Shown here piece by piece: positions 46,641-56,358 of a stretch of DNA of 64,000 nucleotides. This DNA comes from Ophiocordyceps camponoti-saundersi (nom. inval.) (lineage: Eukaryota; Ascomycota; Sordariomycetes; Hypocreales; Ophiocordycipitaceae). Every line of letters starts with the position of its first letter. Position 1 is the first letter of the stretch. The position numbers and the translations under genes were made by a program. The DNA lies in assembly GCA_003339415.1 (NCBI GenBank), contig PDHQ01000018.1, positions 124,001 through 188,000 on the forward strand. Reading direction: 5' to 3'. Under the pieces are notes generated by a model. The model was given only the letters and a program-made list of their open reading frames with translations, was not told the origin of the DNA and made no database searches.

Positions 46641-48588
46641 TAAGCAGCGACGAGTCGATGTCAAATAGTTGTCGGACGTGTCTTGTAGGTCGAGGACTGG
46701 TCAGGAGCATCTTGATAGGGGCGCTTCGTCCCGGCTGGCCATCCTCCGCGACTCCCAGAATGGAGCAGATGACGTTCTCCATGCCGCCTTTGTACTGACT
46801 TCTCTCATAGATATGAATGCCGTCGATGAAGCAGAAGATGGTTAAGTGCGGAGGCAACGATCTGGCCAGGTTGCCGAATGATTGGCAAAGCGTGGCAATG
46901 CTCTCTTGAGCTATACGATGCATGTCATCGAGCTGAAACGGATACTGACGCAGAAGCTGCTCTATCAGACTGCGAATCATTGACGCTGGGCCGTCCCTGT
47001 ATTGGTGACGGCCGCAGAAGTATACGAGGCTGATGTATCCGGCATGACTGCGGAGCGCCTGTACAATCGTGGCGCTAAGGACGGACAGGGGCGAGATATC
47101 GTCAGCCGAGTCAAAGTCTCCGTGGATGAGCAGCTTTGTCGTATAGCTGCTCAAAACCCAGGATCTAAATTGGCGGGTGTCGACCATTTGCTCGGCGCGT
47201 CCGCGATCCTCGGCCGGCATAGCACCGGCTCGGCTCAGGACGTATTGAAGGTCGTCCTCGTCAAAGCTGGACAAGTCGAACAATTCATTCGTGTGTTGCG
47301 GAGCGTGTCCGTGTGGGTAGTCAGAGGTGTACGGAACCATCTTCCGGATTTGTGATTGTTGAGGATGAGGTCGGTTCCAAAGCTCTTGGTGAGGAGGGGA
47401 ATGGCTTGAATGCCCAGTAAGAGGAAGATGATGGATCCAAAGTTCCCCAGGTAGAGGGAGATCTGAGATGCCTGTCAGTAGCCATCTGCTATATTGTGAA
47501 AAGTTCTTGACTTACTTTGCCTCTCCTGCAATAGAAAGAGCATTGCGTTCATTGCGTTCATTGTATGCTCCATTTTCGTTTTGAACTCTCGATCTGACTG
47601 CTGCGCAAGGTTATTGCTATACGATTCCGACCTGCGGCTTTGTCTGTCAAGAAACTCCTTGCAGCTCTTGATCTCGGCAAGGCAGTCTCGCAACGTCTGC
47701 TGGTATTGATCGCCGCGACCGATGGCTTTGATGGCTCTGACAACTGGTCAACCGCTTTAGCCGAAGTGGCAATAGGCTCTGGAGTTTCGACCTGGCTTGC
47801 ATACTTTGATGTTCAGTGTAGAAGCAGATAGTGTGCTCGATAGCTTTGAGTATAGCGAGAAGAAGCTTCTCTGATGCCGCAGCGATATTCTCGTCGCCTG
47901 GAAACTGCGCCATGTTAAACTCGATGTCGACGAAGGCATCAGAGAGATCATCAAACTCGGAGTCGATCTCTCGTCTGAAGTCGACGGCTCTTTTATATGC
48001 CTTGAGCCGTGTTAGTCAAGCTGCCGCTTGGATATTCAAGTGACTCACCTCGAGAAGCACCTTGACTCCTCCAACAACGGGAGACGCAATGTCGTTGGAC
48101 GGCATCATCTTAGTCACCTGCTGAAGCGGATAAACGGCGTGATCCATCCCGATCCTCAACCCCTTTCTGTAGTTCTCCATCGCTCTTGCCCCTGTTTTCG
48201 TCTTCTTCTTACCAAACTCGTACGAAGTCTTCGCACGACAGAGCCGATCATGAACCTCTTCCCACGTGCCAAGGTGACGAATGCCATATTCCGGGTGGTC
48301 GCTATCACGCAGAGCGGGCAGGTCGTTGAGGAGTGACATGGCCCGTGGGAAGATGCCTTTCCAGAAACTCATCACCTCAATCTCCGCCGGCAGAGGGCGA
48401 GGACTTGGATCATGATGGAGGAGCTGAGACTTGGGGCGATAGAGCTCCATCGCGTCGACGAAACGGTCCAGCGCGGGATCGTATCGAACTTGGGTGTTGT
48501 CAAAGGCCTTGTGATAGCGAGGAAGCCTCGTCTCCACGAAGTCTACTGCTGGAGAATACAGGCGAAACCGTTCCGAAGAACCAGACAT
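46555..48588 (-). CDS. STAND/NACHT-like protein with decayed P-loop
   Basis: Four exons, complement(join(46555..47471, 47516..47743, 47805..48000, 48049..48588)), 626 aa; donors GTGAGT, GTATGC and GTAAGT, every phase consistent. The N-terminal 260 residues (WKGIFPRAMSLLNDLP, RHLGTWEEVHDRLCRAKTSYEFGKK, AVDFRREIDSEFDDLSDAFVDIEFN) resemble the helical domain found at the front of many fungal STAND proteins (DUF7708-like, by recollection). A middle helical part follows (about 260-340). The C-terminal 270 residues have the order of a NACHT-type NTPase: TKLLIHGDFDSADDISPLSVL in the Walker A place but without GxxxxGK(S/T), then IRSLIEQLLRQYP, a Walker B-like LTIFCFIDGIHIY, and MLLTSPRPTR. No ankyrin, WD or TPR repeats follow. 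ATP binding is doubtful. It is head to head with an AAA ATPase gene. Confidence 0.72.
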
Positions 48589-48900
48589 GGACGAGGCACC
48601 AAAAACGACGATGACATGGCGGTTGAGGGGAGCCTTGACCTCAAGAACGCGGCTGAGCCAAGCCGTGGCGGAGGCGGAGCACAGAAGCCACGGTTTTGTC
48701 GATGATGATTCGACGCAGGTCTTATTCGCTGCCCAAGTTCCATGTTACGTACTTGGTCGCCTGCAGGTGATGATGACCATCTAACGGCAGTCGGCTGAAT
48801 CTCTCTTTTCGCATAAAGAGGCGTCAGACCCCGCTTCCGCAGAGCCCTCCGTGCGGAGGAGGAAGACTCAAGAGAAAACTCTGAGTTATCATTTTTTTCG
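48589..48900. promoter_or_regulatory. Shared 312-bp promoter of the NACHT-like/AAA pair
   Basis: This is the only DNA between two divergent start codons, so both promoters must share it. It contains a perfect inverted repeat CCTCCG-TG-CGGAGG at 48846-48859, 42 bp before the AAA start. CCG/CGG half-sites in this arrangement resemble binding sites of fungal Zn2Cys6 regulators; binding is inference. Confidence 0.5.
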
Positions 48901-51900
48901 ATGGAGGAAACTCATATAATAGGTGAGGCCAGCATGACGATTACAGACTTTGCGAAGAAAATGTCTTCAATGGTTGAGGATAAAGTTACAAATGCTGATA
49001 TCAAGAAAAAGGACCAGAGCAAGGACGAGGCTTTCAAAAACGAGATGACGGTCGAAGATGAAACTTATGCCAAAGAACATGACCAGACGAAGGACGAAAG
49101 TGAAGCTTCTGCCGTCAACGACGAGGCCCAGCAAACGACCAGAAAGCCAGTCTCCGAGCCGACCTCTGCCACAAAGATGGATGTTATCCGGGCGTTCATG
49201 GAAGGGGCTTCATTCCAGAAATTGCAGGACAAGGTAGAATCTCTGGAACGTCAAGTGGCTGCATTAGAACAGTCGAGGGGACGGAAACGAAGCTCCAATT
49301 CTTGTGAATCAAGCTCAACAAGCCACGGCTCACGGGCATCATCTGTGGATTCTGTTCACGCCGACAGCCCCTCACCGCGGCCGAAAATTGACGCCAATAC
49401 GCAGGCAAAGTTGCAATATGCCTGCTGGGAAGACTTCCAAAGATTTATTCCACGGCAGGATCGGAGCGCTACGCCGGTTATTGTTCTGGTAGGCGAACCG
49501 AGGCCAACAGAAGATTCCAGCATGTCCCAGACGGCCGACATACATCCAGGACCCGGGGTAAAGAGTGGACGGGATCCCCTTCCCGAGAGAATCAGAATCT
49601 ATTCGGAAGAGATTCTCAAGGCTATGCAACAGATTGACGACTCTCCTGGGTTTGAAGCAGCCTCGCATCGTGTCAAGAAGCGTGGACTTGTCATGTTGCG
49701 ACCATATCCTTGGCTGAACTACTTTGAGCAGCCATTACGCAACTTGTTGGCCAAGCTGGAGGAAAAGCACAAGGCCCAAGTGAAGATATCAGACGACAGG
49801 CCGGAAATAGACGACCAAGCTGAGTCGGCCGAGGCGCTCGTTCATCTGCGGTGTCTCGTCGACTTCATAGACGTCCATATCCGCCCAAAGAGAGAATACA
49901 TAGCCAGCAGCGAATGCCTTGAAGTCTACTTTCACGAATTATGGTATCTCTTCAGACCCGGCGTTGAGATACTAGCCTTCGAAGAGAGGCAGGCTTTGCG
50001 CGTCACGAACGCTAAACTCCCCCTTCACGATTACCTCGACTCCTGGAGCCGAGCAGTTGACGGAATCACACTGGAAGTCCAGGCAAGATTCGTTTTGAGA
50101 GCCTTAAAAATCTGCTTTGACGGGCGGATGGTAGTTTCCGAGGCCCAGTTGTTGTGGGTCAGCCCCTATGATGGCAAGAGGCCCATCAAGGATCTTTCCT
50201 TCTACCCTTTTCGACTTTCCGATGAAGACAATGTCCGGAACCGACTGATAAAACGAGGTCAGAAGTTCTTGGACGTCGTGAAGACGAAACCCATGTATTA
50301 CCATGGCTATACGCTTACCGACGCCCCCTGGCATGGTACTCCACGGACAGCCACCCGAGACTATGTCGATGGCCCGGTAGTCATTGACTCTGATGAGGCT
50401 CTCGCTCAAAACTCGAGTTGGCTGGGGGAGGTCAGTCAGCCAAGCTTTCTCCACGCAAAGAAGTATGTAGAGGAGTGCAATCGCTTTTGCTGTAAGGACG
50501 AGCGCATCCACAACGATGAATTCGTCCTCAGAAAATATGCTGAAGACATCAGAGCTTGTCAAATGCTTGAGACTGAGTCCAGGAAGAACCCATCATTGTT
50601 TGTGATGAATCGCGCATTGGAAGAATTGAAAAGCGCAGGGGGCTCTTACGAACCGTGCGATGACGAATACGTCGTCATGGACGGAAGAGCTTTTGGCTTC
50701 GTTCTGAGGAGCCGTAAATGGGGTGAGCCGTCCATTCCATCTGCTTCTGCTTGACGATGCCGACGACTCAGGCTAAGTTATCCTTTTGCTCCAGCCCAGT
50801 TAAGCCTCGACCATCTCACGTACGAAAACAAAGCAAAGAACGAAAGGGACCGGAACGCCTTCGAACGCCTCGTTCTTCCTGAAGGATACAAAGACGTCGT
50901 TCGGGCACTAGTCACGCAGCATTTCCGTAACAAGGAGGCCTCGAACAAGTCGGACGAACAGTCGGATCTGATTAGGGGGAAAGGTAAAGTTTGCCATACG
51001 ACTTAGTTGAGGAGACAAGCAGAGACATAAGACTGATATAAGACCGTGACGCAGGCGAGGGTGTTATCATGTTGCTTCACGGAGCGCCGGGCGTTGGCAA
51101 GACGACGACGGCCGGTCTGTCTATCCATTCAACATGCCAAACGTCACATGCGGCCGCTGACTGGATGCTCAGAGGGTATAGCCGAGGTGTTTAAGAAGCC
51201 CCTCTTCCAGATTACCTGTGGTGAGGAATGGCTGAATCTCTAGCAAGTGCTGCGTCTGATGCTTGTTGCTTAGGAGATCTCGGCACCACCGCGAGCGAAG
51301 TTGAAGAGGAGCTCGAAGAGAACTTTTATCTTGCTAGCAAATGGGGATGTATCATGCTGCTGGACGAAGCAGATGTCTTCCTGGCCCAGCGCGAGCGCAA
51401 GGATTTTGTCCGCAACGGGCTGGTCTCTGGTGAGAGAGTGAAGCAAGGTGTTACTGTCCAAAAGACGTCTAATGGCTAACCCGAGCTACCAAGTCTTCCT
51501 CCGCGTCTTGGAATACTACACAGGCGTCCTATTCTTAACAACCAATCGTGTCGGCGACTTTGACGAGGCCTTCTCATCACGCATTCACATGAGCCTCTTC
51601 TACCCCGAACTCGACTGGGATAAGACGAGGCGCGTCTTCGAGCTGAACCTGGAGCTCATCGAGAACCGATGCACCAGCAAGGGTCGAAAGCTGACCTTTG
51701 ACAAGTCGTCTATCTTGGACTTTGCAGAGAAGCACTTCAAGGAGCATGATCGGTTCGGCCGCTGGAACGGCCGTCAGATCCGGAACGCTTGCCAGACGGC
51801 CCTCGCCCTGGCTGAGTTCGAGGCGATGGAGAAGCAGACCAGCCTCGAGGTCGAGATGGTGGACAGCGTCTTCCTTCAGCTCAAGCATCTGAAGACCGTG

Positions 51901-52061
51901 CAGGAAGCTTACCTCGACTTTGCCAAGTATCTCGGGGACGTCTACGGTATGGATGGTGACCGACGAGCTCGTGAGAACAGGCTGCGGGCGTCGGAAGATG
52001 AAGTGACGGATGGGCCGGCGGGTCGTATCGCGCAGCGAGTGGCTGGCCAGCGGCAGCGACT

Positions 52062-52110
<49 letters not shown>

Positions 52111-52476
52111 TATCAACAACGAAATCCCGGGTGGTCCTTGACGCAGGAACGGCGAGAGGACCAGCCGCCATGGCATCCCGGGGGCTACGTTCCCGGCCAA
52201 GCGTCGTCGTATTACTACGCAGGTCAGCAGGTGCCGAGGGCTGGCTACGGTCCGATGGCAGATCAACCGGGCGGGCCTGTTTTCGACAAGGCCGGGGCCG
52301 ATACCCGGATTCGAGAGCAGAGCCAGCCGGCTTGGTCCGAGTCCGAGGCGGCTCCCCGGGGGCCGCAGTCGGAGTTTCCATACGCGCTGCATGAGCCCCC
52401 GGCCGGGTACGAGAAGCAGCGAGGCGTGGCTCGAGACTGGATTAGCAGCGGGAGTGATCTGGGAAGGACGGCGTGA
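48901..52476 (+). CDS. DUF7025-type AAA ATPase with poly-Gln tail
   Basis: Six exons, join(48901..50722, 50795..50983, 51055..51114, 51173..51220, 51274..51429, 51494..52476), 1085 aa; all five introns are phase 1 and short. N-terminal residues 1-130 are Lys/Glu/Asp-rich with a coiled-coil-like ESLERQVAALEQ. Residues about 230-600 match the domain that precedes AAA in many fungal ATPases (DUF7025): WYLFRPG, DGRAFGFVLRSRKW. The AAA module has Walker A GAPGVGKT (680-687), EGIAEVFKKPLFQITCG, Walker B CIMLLDEAD (Asp737, Glu738), sensor LFLTTNR and FDEAFSSRIH with the arginine-finger position, so ATPase activity is expected. The C-terminal 150 residues are disordered and contain a Gln run (CAG/CAA, about 52,062-52,118). 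The substrate is unknown. It is divergent from the NACHT-like gene. Confidence 0.88.
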
Positions 52477-52829
52477 GGGCGGCTGGGAAGGTTTTGACTG
52501 AACGTTGATGAGCTTGCTGAAGGATGGAATCAACCACTTCAATAGGAAAAGAAGCCAATGCTGTATCTCTATCATTCCCGAATCAACCAACTCTTCATTT
52601 ATTAGGTATAGGTTCTAATTAGATGGGGATCATGAAGAAGAACAATCGTCATCGAGGCACCGGATGGAAGAACAACAACAACCGAAGAGCACAGACAGAC
52701 AAGCCGGTTACGTGTCTCGTCACCAGGCTGTTATCAACAATACAAAGAGTCTATGATAGAAAAGAAATGAAAGCATTCAAAAGGGGCGCCAGAGGATTCT
52801 TGATGTGAAGGCGGAACCGGATCAAGAAC
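52477..52829. other. Convergent intergenic spacer
   Basis: This 353-bp spacer lies between the AAA ATPase and crystallin-like genes and holds both 3' ends. No gene is seen. Confidence 0.5.
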
Positions 52830-54305
52830 TCAGCAGCCATCAACGAGACCGGCCGTCACCCAGTCGAATACGGCGGAGAGGTCGGGCGGCGCGGGTCGTT
52901 CCGGTACAGGCTGTTGGGCTATGGCCTTTGACGAGATGACGGTTGGCGGCGTGAACCTCAAGGCCTTGCCCTCTTCAGGCCAATAATTGAAGGGCGTGAC
53001 CTTGAGATTTGACACCTTTAACTTGGACGATCTAGAGTGTGGCGGGTTGGATTGTGGCGGCATCGGTTGCGGCGGTAGAGGCCGCGAAGGCGTATACTGC
53101 GGCGACATGAGCTGTATCGGATCCGGCCTCGGGGTTGTAAGCTCGGATGGGGATGGTGGTGGACATTGTATGGAGCTGACGTTGTCGTTGAGATCGATGT
53201 CCAAGGTTTTCAAGTTGGCGATGTCCTCGAAGACGTCGATGAAGTCACCTTGACAACCCTGATCACTGATGGGGTTATCGTCAGTTGAGTAAGCTCTCCA
53301 TCGTCTTTGGGTTTGAACTCGTGGGAGAGGGGATGATGGCAACTCACCGATAGAGACGACACGGGCCAATGCTTTCCGGAATGCGGAGAGACGAAACTCT
53401 GGTTTCCATCCTCGACGGAACTTGGCCTACCGAGACAGAGAGAGAGAGAGAGGATGTGATTAGAGAAAGCAAGAGAAGATGGTTAAGAGACAGAATAGGT
53501 GAGACTTGCCGCATTCTCCTGGAGAGTCGATATCGATGGCAGCCTGATGACCGAGGAACTTGACGTTGCTGTAGAAGATGGGCAGGGGGAACTTGCAGTT
53601 GACGGAGCGGATCTTGTTGTGAAAGGGGTAAAAGTCTTCCCAGATCTTGGCTACGCTCTCGGTTGTCTCGAAGAAGGGACCCTGACAGAAGAGGTCCCTA
53701 GTAGATGAGGTTAAGAAGAAGTCATATGGGGGGAGAGAAAGATAAAGAGAGTTATACCTGTAAAAGCGACAGCTTCCCATGATATTGACCAGCTTAACTG
53801 ACGATACGATCTTCTGGACCTCGATGGGAGTTTCATCTGAACCAATTTAGTTCTACGCATTAGCCCGATGTATATAAAGGGGGGACAAAGGAGAGAGAAG
53901 GATAGCTGGAAAGAGAGAAGACGAACAGCAAGAGGAGGAATCCCGAGCAGCAACCTCCTTGCAGCGTCCCTTGTATCGCGAATGCTCGCAAAAGATGACG
54001 GTAGGCCGATACAGAACCTGCTTGACCGAAGCCCCAGGTGAGCGAAGCGACTGCTTACCGGCACTCACCGTCACGCCGACAGACAAGTTGACTTGAGGAG
54101 GAAGCGAGGGCGTCAGCAGCGACGTCATGGGGAAAGCCGAGCTCGCCGGCCCGGGCCAAGGCGGTTCCCTGAGAAGCGCGTCTTCGGCCCCGTCGGGTAA
54201 AGAGATGAACTTTCGAGCTCTGGGCGCCTGCTGCGGGAGAGACTGTGCGGCTCGGTGAAGGGTGGTGAAGAGTACGGCTAGGAGGGTGGGATTATGGCGA
54301 CGCAT
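52830..54305 (-). CDS. Secreted protein with two beta/gamma-crystallin-like units
   Basis: Five exons, complement(join(52830..53265, 53348..53426, 53510..53697, 53758..53836, 53927..54305)), 386 aa. A signal peptide covers about residues 1-21. Two parallel units follow. Unit 1: FCEHSRYKGRCKE, then VSSVKLVNIMGSCRFYRD, CQGPFFETTES and IRSVNC. Unit 2: FYSNVKFLGHQAAI, then VSSLRIPESIGPCRLYRD, CQGDFIDVFED and VSSIQC. The FYRD/LYRD-xxCQG block and flanking cysteines resemble small secreted fungal beta/gamma-crystallin-fold proteins (family by recollection). Exons 2 and 4 are both 79 nt with the same phases (1 in, 2 out), showing exon duplication. Intron 3 needs a GCAAGT donor. After unit 2 comes a Pro/Gln-rich tail (PLPPQPMPPQSNPP). 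No catalytic motif is seen; a wall, adhesion or antimicrobial role is open. Confidence 0.78.
53427..53509 (-). other. GC-AG intron in the crystallin-like gene
   Basis: An 83-nt intron with donor G|GCAAGT (53509 downward) and acceptor GGTAG. No GT donor nearby keeps the frame that aligns unit 2 with unit 1, whereas this one does so exactly. Confidence 0.7.
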
Positions 54306-56202
54306 GATCTTGTTCTTCTCTTGTTCGGATGAAGCTTGAGTTGTTTGTTCTCTGGTTGGAGGGAGGGAGGGTGGATTTGGGGGTATATCATAGACGGAGA
54401 TGTATATATATATGTATATATATATCCCTCTATCTTTTCAGAACCATGCCTTGTCTTTTTCCTCTGTATATCTCAAGGGGATGAGGAGGAAAAGGGGGTT
54501 TCAAAAAGGGGGAGGGAGCAGCAAGGACGGGGGGAAAAACGAAGTCTAAGCCGTCGTTCTTATACATCTTATACATAGCCCAGATTCTCTCCCCTTTCCC
54601 ATCCCTTCCAAGCCGTCGTGACATTATTCGTCTATTTTTTCGAAAAAAACGCCGCATAGCCGTCCATCCGAGGACTTGGCCGTTGTGGGTTGGGAAAAAA
54701 AAACCTTGGTAGCCGTATGCGGACGGAATACAAGGGCCGACTTGGGGGGGGGGTTTCCTTTGTCATGGCTTTCTCCTTGTAGGGATGAGCTTTGACAGGG
54801 GAGAGGGAAGGGTTGAAAGGTGTAAGAGGAGTTGGAGTTGATAATGGGGTGAGAGAGAGAGAGGGAGAGAGAGAGAGAGAGTGTGTGTGTGTGTAAAGGT
54901 GATGATTCCGGCGAGGTTTCAGAACTTGGGCTGTATAAGTGTGAGGGTGTGTGCGTCCGTCTTATACGCGAAAGTTGCCTCCGAAAGTCGATGCCAGCCC
55001 GTCTGATATATATATATATATAGCACGTCTATATATGCGAAGCTTGTTTTGCTCGTACGAGGTTCAAGAGAATGATGACGATGAAGCCACGGGACGAGAC
55101 GAACAACCTTTTTTGTTCCCTACAGCTTCCCATCCAAAGCCAAAAGACAGTTTCGTAATCTGACATGTTTCCCCCCGTCCAAAGTCAAAGTCAAAATCTA
55201 AGCTCCAAAGTACGGAGGAATTCTAGTTGTGAACTCATACATACATACTGTAGAGGGTATAATACGGTCATTAAACTCGTCAGCCAAGCCTCTCTCTGTT
55301 TCGCCTTTCTCTCTCTCTCTCTCTCTCTCTCCATCTTGCTGTGGAGAAACAAAGGGGGGTGTGTGGGAAGACAGAGAGAGAGAGAGAGAGAGAAGATGGT
55401 GGGAGTGTGTGTCGGAGTTGCGGAGTTTAGGCAACTTGACTTTCCCAACCCTTCTTCATCCCGACTGACTATGAATAACACACAGCGTCGTGTTCCCGAC
55501 AACTTGAAGGAAGCACCAGCCTCACAACTGTAACTATGCTTGAAAACAGCAGTAAAAAGCGAGGTAAAAAGAATGCTACGAAAAACTCGCCTCATGACGA
55601 GATTGTTGTAAATCAAGGTAGCCGTTGAGGTTGTGTAATAGCTTTTTCACATGCAGGATCGAAGCAACTGCATCAATGGGTAAGTAAAGCCTGCATCGTG
55701 TATTTTTTCTCTCCCGGCATTACATTACCAGGCCTTTTTCCTCCTGCTTTTTTCATAGCGTAACATGATTCATCCATCCATTTGATGCTAAACTTGTATC
55801 CTACCTAGGAAAAGGAAACTGGACCGTCTCAACGTAAGAGACGGCAAAGACCGGGGGTTGAAACTTGACCCTTAGCAAAAAAACCCCGAAAGAAGTTTCT
55901 ACAATTCAGAAACTTCCATAACAGTTATGAAAACGTTACCCAACTACCCATGTAAGAGAGCAAGCACAGAGTGATGCGATTAGCCCAAGGCAAGGCATAA
56001 CAATCGAGGTTTCTTTGCCAGGTGTCTGGAAGTGGTATCATGATAGATTCAACTCCGTCAAGGTTCTTCTTTCGGCTGCTAATTTTCTTGTTTTGCAGAG
56101 ACTGTGAATGAGCTTTGTTGTCGCGAGGGGGGGGGTTTCTGCGTCTTGATGCCTGTTTGGGAAATCGTTCGTTGTTGTTGGGTGAGAAGCAGCTGAAACC
56201 TC

Positions 56203-56242
<40 letters not shown>

Positions 56243-56358
56243 GGGAAGGGAAACCAAGTAGAAACTATACCATCACGATAGAAGCAGAAGAAGAAGCAAC
56301 AACAACAGCAACAACAGCAACAACAGCAGTAGCAGCAGAGTAATAGCATCACTTGCAA
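54306..56358. other. Intergenic, 2 kb, with GA/CT/TA repeats
   Basis: This region holds the crystallin-like promoter and the 3' end of the GH89 gene. It has TA runs (54,405-54,425; 55,008-55,022), GA/GT runs at 54,855-54,895, (CT)n at 55,308-55,332, (GA)n at 55,372-55,395 and at 56,207-56,240, and a CAA/CAG-type run at 56,285-56,340. No gene is seen. Confidence 0.55.
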
